Assembly (NCBI GenBank): GCA_965178125.1
Contig: OZ237737.1
Span: forward strand, 434,001-498,000
Direction: 5' to 3'
Source: Bilabrum cf. latius
Lineage: Eukaryota; Bigyra: Bicosoecida; Bigyra; Bicosoecida
DNA: 64,000 nucleotides
Position 1 is the stretch's first letter. Each line of letters starts with the position of its first letter. Made by a program: the position numbers and the translations under genes. Shown piece after piece: positions 24,204-37,900 of the stretch. The notes beneath the pieces are model-generated. The model saw only the letters and a list, made by a program, of their open reading frames with translations. It did no database searches and was not told the origin of the DNA.

Positions 24204-25723
24204 ATGCTGTGGGTTGATAAGCACAGACCAACGTCATTGGATAAATTAGATTATCATGTCGACTTGTCGAAGAGATTGGCATCATTGGTGAGATCTGCGG
24301 CTGGCTGCGGCCCACGGCATTTTTGAATCATTGCGAATGTTATTATCGATGTCCGCCTTATAACTGATCTTCCTTGGCGAGTCGTGCAGGCAGAATCAGG
24401 AGATATTCCTCACATGTTATTCTCTGGTCCTTCTGGAGCGGGAAAGAAAACAAGGGTCATGGCACTCCTCCGTTCGCTGTTCGGAGCCGGGGTTGAAAGG
24501 GTGAGCACATTCGATTCCCATGCCTTGTGCGCGGTCACATCCCGCTCATTAGTATCGCGAGATACATGAACCAACAATTATCGCAGATGAGAATTGAGCA
24601 CAAGTCGTTTAAGACTCCGAGCCGGCGAACCGTAGAGGTAATGACGGTAGCAAGCAACTTTCACATCGAGATGAACCCTTCGGACGCCGGCATTTATGAC
24701 AGGTATGTGGTACAAGAGGTTATCAAGCAGATAGCGTCAGCTACTCCGTTGGCAGAGATAGACGCATCCGGGAAAGCGAGCGTCGCCGTGACATCGCTGG
24801 TGGGCGGCTCATCCTCCAAGGGCAGCAAGGCAGCCACCGCGTCCAGTGGCGCAGCTGCCATGGAGGACGACGGCGACGCAGATGAATCCAAAGCCGCGTC
24901 TGGGGCAGGTGGTGACTCCAAGACATCGGAGGTTGCGCTCGGTGCAGCCTCCTCCTCCTCCTCCTCCTCCGGACGAGCCAAGCGCAAGCCCAGGCCCAAG
25001 TTCAAGGTAGTCGTGCTCACGGAGGTAGACGGGCTCTCGAGGGACGCGCAGGCAGCGCTGCGCCGAACCATGGAAGTCTACATGCGCACCACGCGACTGG
25101 TATTGTGCTGCGAAACGCCCTCCAGGGTGATCGCTCCGCTCCGATCTAGATGCCTCACGGTGCGGGTGCCGGCGCCCTCCCAGCTGGACGTGATGAACGT
25201 CCTCGGGGCAGTGGCTAAGAAAGAGAGGCTCGATTTGCCCAAGGCACTCGCTGCCAGGATCGCTCGATCGGCCGACCGCAACGTGCGGCGGGCAGTGCTG
25301 ATGCTCGAGGCTTGCAGGGTGCAGCAGTACCCTTTCTCGGCCACCCAGCCCATCTAGACGATGGACTGGGAAAGGTACATTTAGGCCATGGCAAGGGATA
25401 TCGAGGCGGACCAGTCGCCTGGTTAGCTGTTGCGGGTTCGCAAGAGGATCTACGACTTGTTTGTGGCTTGCATTCCCAGCGATGTGATCATGAGGACACT
25501 GACCAGGGAACTGCTCAGCCCTCCCCCGAGTGCTGGTGGCATCTCAGTGCCGCTGCAGCACCAGCTCGTGCTGTGGGCGGCGCACTGCGAGCATAAGATG
25601 CGGCTGGGGTCCAAGGATGTCATCCACATCGAGTCGTTCGTGGCGAAGGCCATGCACCTGATCAAGCACTCCAAGATCTAGCAGTACCAGAGGGCGGCGG
25701 CGAGCGGTGGGGCGGGCAAGTGA
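24204..25723 (+). CDS. RFC3: Replication factor C subunit 3-like clamp-loader ATPase (443 aa, 3 exons)
   Basis: Exons are 24204-24287, 24390-24500 and 24587-25723, ending at TGA 25721-25723. The order matches eukaryotic RFC3 closely: an N-terminal LWVDKHRP start, SGDIPHMLFSGPSGAGKKT with the Walker A loop at about residues 41-49, RIEHKSF, NPSDAG, then LTEVD at about 209 (Walker B region). ALRRTME, the RSRC arginine-finger motif near 250, ACRVQQYPF and a C-terminal collar domain ending in FVAKAM follow. RFC3 is part of the pentamer that loads PCNA on DNA. An insertion of about 80 Ser/Ala/Asp-rich residues (about 123-203) separates the two halves of the ATPase core. Four in-frame TAGs lie in the conserved collar region (25355, 25379, 25424, 25679), which is central evidence for TAG as sense. 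Confidence 0.95.
24288..24389 (+). other. RFC3 intron 1 (102 nt)
   Basis: The donor is GTGAGA and the acceptor is GTGCAG. Phase-0 splicing joins the N-terminal LDYHVDLSKRL segment to ESGDIPHMLF, as in other RFC3 proteins. Confidence 0.9.
24501..24586 (+). other. RFC3 intron 2 (86 nt)
   Basis: The donor is GTGAGC and the acceptor is TCGCAG. Phase-0 splicing joins GAGVER to MRIEHKSF, restoring the conserved RFC3 order. Confidence 0.9.
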
Positions 25724-25927
25724 GGGTGGTTGATTTAAAATGCTTGGGCATGGAACAATCGAATCTGTACGCTCCTTTTCTTTCATCAAACTAAATTCGA
25801 AATCTGATCCGGAATCCGGATGGACACATGATGCCACCTGCCCAATGGCAGGCGGCAGGAGCTTAGTAAATTCGAAGACTGATCCGGCTGTACAAGAGGG
25901 TGACCCCCGTGGCCAAGCGCTACCATT
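25724..25927. other. Convergent 3' intergenic region
   Basis: About 200 bp separate the stop codons of RFC3 and the giant minus-strand gene. Nothing else is visible; it presumably holds both 3' UTRs. Confidence 0.5.
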
Positions 25928-28900
25928 TCACACCATCGCAGCCTTGCGCACTTCCGAGCGGTCGGCCTCACCGTGGTCGCCGCCCGCAGCCGACGCAACG
26001 CCTGGCTGCTTGTCTTGCGCCTGCTTGATCACCTCACTCCGCTGGGCTCGCGAGCGACGAGCGAATAGATAGAAGGCAGCCACCACTGCCACGATGAACG
26101 CCACCCCGACAGCCACCATGGCAATGCCGCCAGCGGTCCATGAGTCGTCGTCGTCTCCGTCTCCCTCGGTTCCGACTGCCAGCGGACTCGGCGATGGTGT
26201 GGGCATGGGCGGCGCCTCGGCCACCACTTCCTCAGTGAGCAGCGTCTCTGTAGCCACGGTAACAGAAGACGCATCGACTGCGATGGAAGACCGCAGCTCG
26301 GCGGGAGCAGCCGCCACCAGGTCGTCGAAGAGGCTGCCGGTCGCTCCGCCGCCAGTGCCACTACCGCTGGAGCTCGGTGCTGCCACGTACGCCTGCAGGG
26401 CGCTTTGCACGGCGGTAGTGCTTGCAGTTGCGGGCATCCTCACTGAGAAGTCTACCTCCACGCCAGCACCTGCGGCCTGCAGCTGCCTGCTTCTGGCCAG
26501 CACCCGGCGGTTGGAAGATGCGGCCGTGACGCGGTTGATGGTGACCTCCTCCGCCCCGGTCCTGTTCTAGATGCTGGCCTTGAAGGGTTCCTGCAGCGAC
26601 GCTACGAATTGCTGCGGCGAGACACCGGTGATGGCGAGGGCCTCCATCTTGACGTACGTACCGGCAGGCCGGGTTGGAGCGGTGCACGTGCGGGTTGCGT
26701 CGGCGCAGATTAGCTCGCCGTCGCAGTTGGGAGTCCCGACGCAGGCGCGGCCCTGCGTGCACGCGGGGCAGCTGTCGTCGTAGGGGTTGCCGCAGTCAAT
26801 GTCGGATTCGTATCCGTTCAACTCACCGTCAGAGCACGTCGGCTCGACTGGCGCCTCTGATTCGACAGGTGCTGTGCTTGCCGTTGGCTCGGCTGGTGCT
26901 GGTGAGCTTGACGCTGATGGCACGGCTGGCGTTGGCGTGCTGGATGTCGATGGCTCGGCTGGTGATGAGCTGGTGCTGGTAGACACCGATGGAGTAGCAG
27001 AAGGCGACACGGAAGCTCCCGCACTCATGGTGGTGGACGGCGTCGCAGAGGAAGTAGTAGAAGGCGACACAGAAGCTCCCGCACTCATGGTGGTGGACGG
27101 CGTCGCAGAGGAAGTAGTAGATGGCGACACAGAAGCTCCCGCACTCATGGTGGTGGACGGTGTCGGCGATGTTGTGGGCGTTGGCGACGAAGAAGGCCTG
27201 AGCGTGCACAAACCGGCTGAGCACGTGGCGATGGTAGCGTTACAGTCGCTGTCCGACGCACAAATCTCGCCGGTGCTGCAGGGGCCGCAGTTCGGCCCGC
27301 CGCAGTCAATGTCCGTCTCGTTTCCGTTCTTCTCCGAGTCGGTGCATGTCGGTAGCAGTACAGTGCATGATCCCTTCGCGTCCTCGTCCCAGCCGGAGGA
27401 GCAGGTGCACTCGTACCCGGGAGACTCCATGGTCACCGCGCATGTGCCGCTCCCGCACGGCGACATCGAGCACGCGTCGAATGCCACCACGTTGCCGCCG
27501 GTGTTGAGCACGCCGACGCGGGCGCTGGACTGCAGCTCAGTAGAAGCAGCCTCCACAGTTCCGGCCGCGTACACTTTCGAGACTGTCGTGACCGGGCTAG
27601 ACCGCACGGAGAATGCGGCAGGGACCGCAAGACTGCGAGTGTTCTCCAGATCATCCGCAACCAGAAGCTCCACGGCCCGTGCTGGTGTGATGGTCGATTC
27701 CACCGCCGACACGCCCACAGTCGCAGGGTCTACGTTGGATGCAAGCCGGCTTGCCACGTCCCCAGCTTCGAACTCGCTCTGCTGTAGGATGTCAAAGCTG
27801 ACCTGGAAGCCGCGGAATACGACAGGCTCCGAAGAATTCAACTTCGAGGGCAACTCCCTGACACCGACGAGCTCCGTGAAGAACACGATCGCCTACTGGA
27901 CCTGCGCGACCTTTGCAATGGCCATCTTCAGCGAAGCCTTCACGTCTGCCGTGAAATTCGACGGGCCGAAACCTTGCACATAGACGGACGAGTTCGCTAC
28001 GAATCCGTACTCAGCATCGGCCACCGCCAGGTCCTCCCCATCCACTGCCTGGAACACGCCGTACTCGCTGAGGGTGGGGCACGTGACGTCCACGCCATCC
28101 ACGTCGTCTAGCAGCATGGCGCAGGTACCCTCGCGCAATGCACCGAAGTTGAAAAGCAGCGCCTCTCGGCTGGACTTGCACATGGTCTCGCACCTGCGCG
28201 TGGCAGGGTTGTAGAGTTTTCTGAAGGGGCAGGTGGGACCCTTATCGGCGTTTGTGAACACGTTGCACGTATAGTTGTCGTACTGGGCGTTGTACGTGAG
28301 GTACGCCTGCCCGAAGCAGTCAGGGTACGGCTCATCCTGGGCCACGCACTCGTTTGTGACCGTGTTGAGCACGGTGTTGTTGGTGCAGATCTTGCGGACT
28401 GGGTCGGCGGGCTGATCGACGCACTTGAGCTGGGCAGTGTCGAGGACCTGGCCGGTACCGCACTCCTTAGGAGAAGGCGGGGCAAGCCTGCACTGCCCTG
28501 CCTTAAAGTCATAAAGCTCATCATTGCCGCAAACGACGGGTCCCTGAGGACCGGGGCAGCCCCGCTGCGTGTACTTGGGCTCGATGGCATCTGCCGGGAT
28601 TGACTGGTTGCTGGCGAGAGCCTCGGCCACCTCCGCGGCTACACCGGCCGGTTCCTTGAACTCAACGGTTAGCTTGACAAGATCCACGTCGATGAATCGG
28701 CGGCCTGCTCCCTCCTTGTGTTTGATGGTGAACACCAGCGTGTCGAACCTCTGCCACGACTGGGCTGCATCAGGGCCCGCCGCCCCGTTGTAGGCCTCGC
28801 CGTCTCGCACCACGTCTTCGATTAGCGTCGAGATGTCGACGCTGGCTACGGTCTTGCTGAAGTCGGCGTAGGCTGGCACGGGCCAATCTACGCTCCCGCA

Positions 28901-31900
28901 GGTCATGCGGAGCGTCAGCGGACCGCCGATTCTCGCCAGGCCATCATATGTGCCGTTGCCGCGCGCGATTGCACCGGCGGAGATCTCCACGGTAATGTCG
29001 CCGTCGTTGCTGTTCTGGCTCGAGGTCTCAAAGTGCAGGCGCGCGTGGGCCACCCGTGTCCCGGGCGCCATGTCCACGAGCGGCATGAGCATGGTCAGGT
29101 GGTGGGCCCCGTCGAGTGGAAGGTAGGCTGTGCTCGTCAGCTCGGCGAGGATGCCGGTGCCCGTCCACTGGCCGATCACCGCGCGGCCGTTCTCCACGTT
29201 CATCATCAGCGCGCGGGTGGTGTGGCTACCTTCCGGCTCGGTCTCCACCAGAGTACCCGGCGGGTTCTCGCACAGTGACCCATAGTACCCGTCGAAGCAC
29301 TCGCACTTGACGACGTTGCTCCCCGGAGGATCCACAGTGCAGCGTCCCTTCCTCCCGCAGTCCCCGATGCTCTGCCGGCAGAGGTCAGCATCGTACTCTC
29401 CGACAAGATCGGACTTCACGCCGGCCTCGCGGACATCGCACGCAGGCCCAGCCCACCCAGCGTCGCACTCGCACACGTTGTCCGACTTGGAGCACTGCCC
29501 ACGGAGGCCGCACTGCTCATCTCTGCACACGTTCTCGGTCTTGTCGCACGCGAGGCCGTAAAATCCGTCAAAGCACTGGCAGCGGCCGTCCACTCCGCAA
29601 GCTCCGTTGTCACAATTGCTGACGCACTGCGAGAATAGGCTCAGCTGCTCCATCACGGGGTGCGTCTCTCCCACGTCAGCAGGGTCACACTGCTCAAAGC
29701 AGTCGAACTGGAGAGACTCGGGGGCAAGCTGGCCGTTGGTGGGGCACGCAGCAGACTGGAAGCACGGCACGCCGGCTTCCACGCCGACGAGAGCGCCATC
29801 AGATTCGGACTGTGCCTTCACGTCGCCGGCCATGTGGTACAGGGAGCGGCTGAGCGCCTGCACGACACCCGTGTACTGCAGCATTGCTGCGGCGTCGGCG
29901 ACCTGGCCCTGCGTTGACGACTCACTCGTCACGATTGCCTGCTGTGCATCGATGCGGGCCTGCATTGCCGCGTCCACCTTCCTCGCCGTGTCCTCGAGCG
30001 CACCGAGGAGAGCAGCAAGCATGGTCCAGCGAGAAGACGCCTGGGCCACCTGCACCTCAACGGTCGCATTGGCGGGGGCGGCAGTCCACTCGCTCGGGGT
30101 GAGGCCGCGGGCAAACTCACCACGGAGATGGGTTGTCCCGCTCGCGTCGGATACGTAGCTGGTAAGGTTCGCGGGCGCGAGAACGTTCGTTCGAGCACTG
30201 TCCACCTGGGCCTGGGCTGCCTGTTGCGTGCAAGCCGCCTGGGACACAGGAACTCGCGCACCTACACTGGTCCACGAGCTGGCCATGTGCAGCGCATCGA
30301 TGACGCCCACGGCGGCTGTCAGGCGAGTCTCGACCTGGCTAGCAGCCACGAGGCGCATGGGCTCGTCTCCGATTTCCCGGAACGACGACGCCAAGGCGGC
30401 GAGTCCGTCGGCCACATCCCGCAAGATCGAGGTCTCTGCCACGCTGGCATGGCACGCTGCCAGTTGGTTCGAGTCGGCAGGTGTCTCAGCAATCGCGCTG
30501 GCTGCCGGCTGCTGCACCAGCCCCAGAGCCAGTCCCACGGCCTGCGTCCACTGCGTGGTCATGCTGGTGGCACTGTCATCAGCGTGCAGGTTACCGACCT
30601 CTGACTACTTGGCGATGTACACCTCGGCATGGGTGGCCTGTCCCTGGGCGGCCATGCTGGCTGAGCCGGTTTGCTCGTTGTTGCTGTCGCAGGCGTGGGA
30701 ACCGCACGTCAGCGACACGGCAATGACAGCCGGCTGGAACAGCTTAGAGTTCTCCTTATCAAAGCCGAACCACTCGTCCGAAGGAATGGAGTGAGGCAGC
30801 CTCTGCACGGACCGGGCGGTCGCGTATCTCGCCTGCTCGTCGCTGATGTCGGGCAGCAGGGCCCACTCTCCGTCCCTGACGTCGTGCTGAGGACGGCGAG
30901 TCCAGGCCAGGAACGCACCCGTTGACCGGTGTGCGGCGACCTGCTTCCACACTGGTTTTCCATGGAGAGTCGTGCCTGTCTGCAGCTCGTACCAGCCCGC
31001 AAGATGGCCGTGGGCAGCCTGCTTGACATGCACGTAGTACCGGTTAGAAGCCACGCAGCGGAATCCCGCCGCAGACTCCTCGCTGGTGGGCGTGTACTGC
31101 TCGCTAGCCGGGATGTTACCGATGGATTGGCTCATGTACCCGTGCGAGCACCTGCAGTCGCTGGCCTGCTTGGAGCCCCTGGCGGAGTCCGTGTTGGCGG
31201 GGCACGGCTGGCAGTAAGAGTCTTCCAGCGTGGCATAAGTACCCGACGGGCACGCCTCGCAGAGTGTGCTGCCGTACACGTAGGCCTTGCCCGCACCGCA
31301 CCCGCACTTGCCGTTCTCCACGCAGATGTCCGAGCACCCGAGGTCGGCTTCGCTGCCCGGCTCGCAGCCGGTGGCACTCTTCCTGCTCTGGTAGTATTGC
31401 CAAGGCAGTTCAGGACCCTTGTCAGAGCCATCGGCAACGACTGTCATCCCAGGCGCGGTGGTTTGGTTCGCACACTCGCTCGCGGAGACGGCCCCCACCG
31501 GTGACATGGCGTAGCTTGGGCAGCCAGCTGGGCCCGTGCTCTCAGATTCGAGGTAGTACCCGGGGGCGGCGGTGACGCACGTGATGTTTGCGCTGTGTGC
31601 AGCATTCTGGGAGCTGCCCGACGCTACCTGCCAGCAAGGGTTGGCAATCGTCGCGGTAGCGGTGAACGGATACTCCAGGAACTGCCCCTCGACCGGGTCC
31701 AGGGGGGGCTGCCAGATCTTGTGGCACTTGGCGAGCTCCGTCGCGTCGTCAGACTCGGCTAGACGGATAGTCCACCTTCCATCCGTGTTGCGCGGGTACA
31801 TGAAGTACCTGTAGCCGCCCTCGCTATCAAGCTGCCGGTACCCAAACATGGGAGCCAGCTCACCCTCCTTGGCCTGGAGCTGCATGGCGGTGCGGTTGCG

Positions 31901-34900
31901 CACCCGATCGGGGGCAAACGGAGCTGCCATGAATTGGACCGTGTGGGGGGCCATCTCGTAAACTTCCCAATTTCCATTGAACTGGGACATCTCGGTGCCC
32001 TCGGCCCATTCTATCCTGACGACGGAGCAGCTGGGCGTCTGGCACCACTTCTTGTCGCCGAAACGCCGCCCAAAGAAGTCTCCCTCGGAAACAGGGCACT
32101 GCTTGCAGTCACCGTAGGTGGTACCTTGCACCGTGCTCGTGTGCTCCCTGTAGTGATCGACGGGACAATCCTGCCCTACCTCGGATGCCGGGGCAGGCGG
32201 GCCCAGGGCCAGGGTTGGGACGGTGGCAGGTGGACGTGGAACCTCTTCGTGAGGAGAGGATCGCATGCCGTCATCTACGGCGCAGCCAGCAATACCGAGC
32301 TCCCAGTTGAGTGGGTCGGTGTTGGTCGTCCCGTCGGGGCACTTCTTGCACTCTTGCGGCTCAGCATCGTTCGCATAGATGTATAGGTACTCGTCTTTGG
32401 CACACGCCCGGCACCCCGTGATGTCGCCGAATGCGTCCACGATGGAGCCAAGGGGGGCCATGCACTTGCAAGTGCTCTCAAACTCGCCGCTGGTCATTCC
32501 TGCGGGGCACGCCTCGCAAGCTGGCTTGTCGTCCTGTGTGGTGGCTGCCTTGAGCCCTGCCCTGCACCAGCACCTGGCCCTGTCGCTGCCGGTCATAAGG
32601 TACGAGAGAGTAGGCTCAGTGCTGTCTTCGCTGTTGTCCTCGGTGTACCATCGGTACTTGGTGGTGAACGAGTCATCTAGTGCCACATACTACCCTTGAC
32701 CGGGGAGCTTGGTCTGGTCCACCCAGGGCTGGTTGACGGCGACAAACCTTGGCTTGGGTGGCTGCTCCCAGCTCGAGTCGCTTCCATCCGGTTTCGTCGC
32801 ATTGATGGTCACCCTCTCAAAGGGAAAGAAGAACTTGTACTCCGTAGGGATTTCTTGAAACGTGCTCATGTCAAGAGTGGTGGGAGCGGGGTTCCAGACG
32901 TCCCAGTAGGTCCCCTCGCAGTCGACGTTGAGCAGGGCCGGGCCAGTCTCGATCTGCACAGCCAGCTGGCGGGAGAGGCCGTGCACCCCCATCGCCGCGT
33001 GGTTTTCTAGCCGGATCATGAGCACGTAGGTCTGTGCGACGGCTTGGTACGTCTCCGAGTCGAGTGTCTCGCCGACCGCTGCGTTCATCTCGCGGCGGAA
33101 CGTCTCGTCTGCAGCTGCCCCGCTGCACAGCGAGCTGGACGCAACGGAGCCCTCCGACGCGTCGGTGTCGAGCTCCAGCGCGTGCCACTTGAGAGCCTGT
33201 TCACCGGTTGTGGTAAACAGAGCGATGCTGATGTCAGCCTGGACGGCGGCTCCGGAGACGGCAGACTGTGCGCAAGTGTGGAAGCGCAGCACTTGGCTCG
33301 TGCTCGTCTCGAACTTGAACCAGGCGATCCGATCGCTGTCAGTCAGCGTAACCTGGAGGGCATCTTGGTTGCTTACCTGGGTGCTGATGTCTGTTGCTGT
33401 TGCAATCACGCCAGAGGGGGACAGCTTGGTGCGGCACCAGTCGTCGAAGCAGCCTCTGCCGTCGGGATGCTCTGCCGTGGCGTGGTCGATGGGCGACACG
33501 AATACCTTTGAAAAGGGTACAGCGGAACTGCTTGTGCGAAGAGCCTCAGCCACCGTGGCGGCATTGCTGGCCTGCACGCTCGTCTCAGCTGCCGTGATCG
33601 CAGTCTGCACGGCGGTTCCGTCCACGAGTTCGGCAGCGGTGGGTACGGTAGCATACTTGGTGCCTGTGAACTGCTCAGACACGGCATGCTCGAGGCCATC
33701 CCCTGGGTTGCTGTAATCGAGCATAGGCACATTGCCCGGCTGGATGTTGACGAGGTAGCCGGTCTTGTACCTGCTCGTGCACTCCCGCTTGATGCTGTTG
33801 AAGAGCCGGCAAGGGTTCCAGTACCTTGACTGGCCAGCATACAGAGAGCGATAGACGTTGGACTCGTTCAGACTGATTGGCACATGTCCATTGAGTTCCT
33901 CGCGCTCGATGGTTACTACGGATCCTGCGATGGGCTGCTTCTCTGGCCAGCCCAGGTCGTCCCGTCTGCCGTCGTAGGGAGCGTCACGGCTCCTCAGGTG
34001 GAAGAAGTGCATCGTGCGCTCCTCGAAAGGCGTAGAATCGTACTTCTGCAGCTGAAGCTACTGCTCCGTTGCCATGGTCTCCACCGCAAGGGAGAGGGCA
34101 GTGTCCCTGCCGTTAAGCTTGTGCTGCGCAGCGATGGCCGCGATTGGCCCTGCATCCGAAGCGATCAGGTCGACGTCCACGTAACCCTTGCAGGCATTCG
34201 ACTCATCGGCACACAGAGGGACAGAACCGTTGGACACGAAGTGGTGCAGGTCCGATCCATTGTACCACCCCAAGTAGTGCTTGCTGTGACCGTGGAAGTC
34301 GCCACCCACTAGAGCACCAGCACCTAGACCGTGCGCAGCGCCGCTCGATTCCTCGATGGAGACCCCTTCCGAGCCGACGGCAGCAGTCAACGGTGACCAC
34401 TCGTACGGGTGCTAGTTTGGGTCATAATCCTCATGGGGCTCCTGGTACCACCTCTCGAGCGGAAGCCTGAGCATCTGACCGTACGTCTGCATCATGGCCG
34501 AAGCCGTGATGTGCGGGAGGAGATCCTGGGCACCGGTCTCGCCTTGGATGGCGCTGCGGGCCGGGTACACGAACATGTCGCGGAAGGTGCTCCTGGACCG
34601 AGGGGCCTCGATTTCCCTCTCGCGCATGTAGTTGTTCTGATGGAAGGACTGCAGCCGCATGGTGAAACGGTCGGCCCGCACGGCCCACTGGTTGATCTCG
34701 TTCATGCCACCGTCAAACTGCCCCGGCGGGAAGACCAGCATCCAGAAGTCCGGGGCGTTATCACTGGATTCGATGTTGGGGTTGTCCTCCCCGAAGTCGG
34801 GGTCGCGGGGGAACGACGTGCGCAGGAACTCGTCCTTGATACCAAGAGAGGACCCCCTGTTGAACACGAAGAGGTCGCTGGCGTACATGGGGAAGTTGTA

Positions 34901-37900
34901 CCACTTGTAGATGCTGTCCGGCATGCCGGGCTGGTTCGCCTTGGTGCCCCAGTCCGTGATGTCCTGGGACAGAATTCCCTGCGGGGTCACCGTGAAATCG
35001 TCAAGGGTGGTTACCTCCGACACCCACGTGTTGCCGAAGGATGATACGTACAGGGCGCGGCTGAACTTCTCGATCTCGGATCGAAGGTGAGTCTCCACGG
35101 TCTGCTTTGTCATGGATAGATCCGTAGCCACGCTGTTAGGGTTGTCCCACGAATGAGTCGGCGTGTTGACAAACACAATGCCCATCTTCTTAGGACCAAG
35201 TGCGACCTCGGGGTTCTGGGCGTATGGCACGGGGAAACGCACAGCTTCCTTCTCTGTGGGGAACCTCCCGAGCTGCGTCGAGTAGGGTGACTCGAAGTAG
35301 CCCTCCTCAAACAGCTTGTTTGCGTCCCGCTGGTTTAGCCTGCGCGCCGAATCAGCTCCAGATTTGCCAGCTGCACCTGTCTCGGCACTCGTAGACTGCA
35401 CCGACGGCACAGCACCATCGGCAGAGAGGGAGCGGCGGTTGGCGCTTGAAGCAGAGCGACGAGCTGCAATCGACGTGGTGTTGAAACCATCGGCCGAGTT
35501 GTAGTCGCCGGCCTTGCACACGTTCACGCACCCTCTCGCTCGCTTCATCGCCTGCTTGTCGGGCACGTACGCGTACTCTTCTGTGGCACAAGTCGGCGCC
35601 TCTTCGAGAAGGTACTCGCCGTAGTTGATGCACGTGGTGTGCGGCTTGCCCGAAGGCTTGTAGATCCCAAATCCTGCACTGCACTTCTACCTCTCAAACA
35701 AAGGAAGGCACTGCTTGTACTACTCATGCCAGTAAAGCTGGGTACCAAACATGTTGGGGCAGCCGATCGGCTCCCTTGGCGTGAAGCATTTTCCCGTGCC
35801 GGTGTTCAGGTATCCGGTGGGACACGAGGGGTAGCTCACCCTGACGCAGGTCTTCAACTCCGTGTTGAAGAGGAAGTTGTCAGGGCACACGCCAAACTGG
35901 TCATCGAGGTCGTACGTGCAGTTGGGCGGTGCCATGTACCGAATCTCTACCTCAATGGGGACGGTACCGACCTTGCGGCTGCCAGCACCACGAATGGGCT
36001 GCACCAGAATCAGAAGCCCAGAATCAATGGTCCAATCGTCCGAATCCACAGCGTACTGCACGGCCTCGAACATGTCGGGAGATACCACCTCTCCCAGGCC
36101 GTCGCTCTCGGGCCAAGCGCCCAGCGCCCAGTCAACGGCCCCGCATCCGTGACCCCGTCTCTGCAGCTGAAACTCGCCTGAGGCGTCCAACTGAGGTCCT
36201 AGCAGCCCGGCAGAGGCCTGGCCGGAGAGAACGTGGGCCGACAGGCGCACTGCGGCTGGGCCCTGTGCCACGCCGTTCATGTGCTAGTCAGTGCTGCCAG
36301 GTGACTGCGCCATCCGAAGCTTGACGCTCAGGATGGTGCTGTATCGCGGCACGCGGAACCGCGGCACCTCGATGGCCAGGGTCTGCCTGTCTCCGGCCGA
36401 GTTTTCGTCCTCAGGGTCCGCCGGTACGGTGTGGAGCTCCAGATTGGCTCCAACAGTGTCGAGTTTGCCGGTGGTGCCGCTCTCTGTGGCAATGTAGCCG
36501 GTAGAATCGATAAAAACAGTCCTTCCGGTGGACCCGTCGTCGAAGGAAACAATCGTGTCCTCACTAACTTCCTGGTCACATGCCGGTCCAAAGTACCCCT
36601 GGTGACAGTAGCAGATGCCTCGAAGGCAGTCACCGTTCCCATTGCATTGGTCAGGCGTGCACAACCCATTGCTGGCTGACTCTGCATCATCAAGGTTGAT
36701 CTGGCAGTGCCTGCCACCATACCCGAGACTGCACTAGCAGACGCCGCGTAGGCAGGTCCCGTGCACCCCGCAATTGACTGTCTCGCACGGGTCGGGTGCG
36801 AACTGGCATTTGTCACCGCTGTAATCGTTGAAACACTCGCACTACCCTTCGACGCACGCACCATTCGCTCCACAGTCCACGTCTGCACACTGCTCCGCGG
36901 CGATGATGGCTTCACGGATGGCCTGCATGGCACCAGGAGCGTCACAGTCCTCCAGACCGACCTCGGAGCCTGCCAGCGGCTGGACCTACGCCTCAGGAGC
37001 GTTAATACACAGAGCGACGATGGAAGCAACCTGATCGGCAGGGTTACCGACAGCAGCAACCGCTTGGCGGGACCGCGAAAACGCGATTATATCCGACACG
37101 GACTGCACAACGTACTCTCTCCACCCTTGCACCGCGAGACACGCCTCAGAGTCGGCATCAGTGGCGGAGTCACGAACCGCGCTCTCAATGACGTTGGCGG
37201 TATCAGCAACCACTTCTACCATGTTGGTGATCAACGCTGAGTAGTCTTGGATAGGTTCACAAACGTAGGCATGCGGGACTAGAGCATGAAGGTCATCAAG
37301 CAGCTTGTTGGCCTGCTCCACGGTGAGCTGGCTTGTTGAAGAGCACGCATGAAGAGCGCTAGAGTTGGCCATGCTGTCAATGGCGCTCTCTTCACGGTCG
37401 ATCGCTCCGGCCATAGCATCTGCAAATGGCGCGATGAACTGCCTATGCAGAGTCGTCAGGAGGGGGTCGTTGGTGGACGACAGCATGAGCGCACCGACGT
37501 CCTCGATTGCCTGCAGAGCCGCCCGGGTTGCGTACAGGGCCTTGCTTGCAGGCACGGCAGCCGTCGTTTGTCGAGTCGTCAAGATGCCGTCACCTCGGTC
37601 ACCAAGCAGAGCTTCATGAGCCGATCGCATCATAGTTTCCATGGCCAGGCCGGCCCTGATAGAGAACTGGCACGTCTAGCTGCCCGGCTTTGCCAGACGC
37701 ACGAGGCCAGCAATTTGCTGGACGCTATCAGTTGCACTAGAGTCGCGCAGGACGTGGCTACCACACCCAATAGAGCTGCAGTCCAGCATGGCACGCAACT
37801 GAACAGGCGTGAATTGCTCCAAACGAGGCTCAAACACCTCCCACTGGAGCCCGTCAAACGAGAAGCCGAATTCTCCCTGCGAGGACGGTGCCGTCGCAAA

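Noticed and set aside
26787-27983. 398-codon plus-strand frame
   Set aside because: It is the antisense shadow of the giant gene's EGF/Ser-Thr region, which has clear Cys modules on the minus strand.
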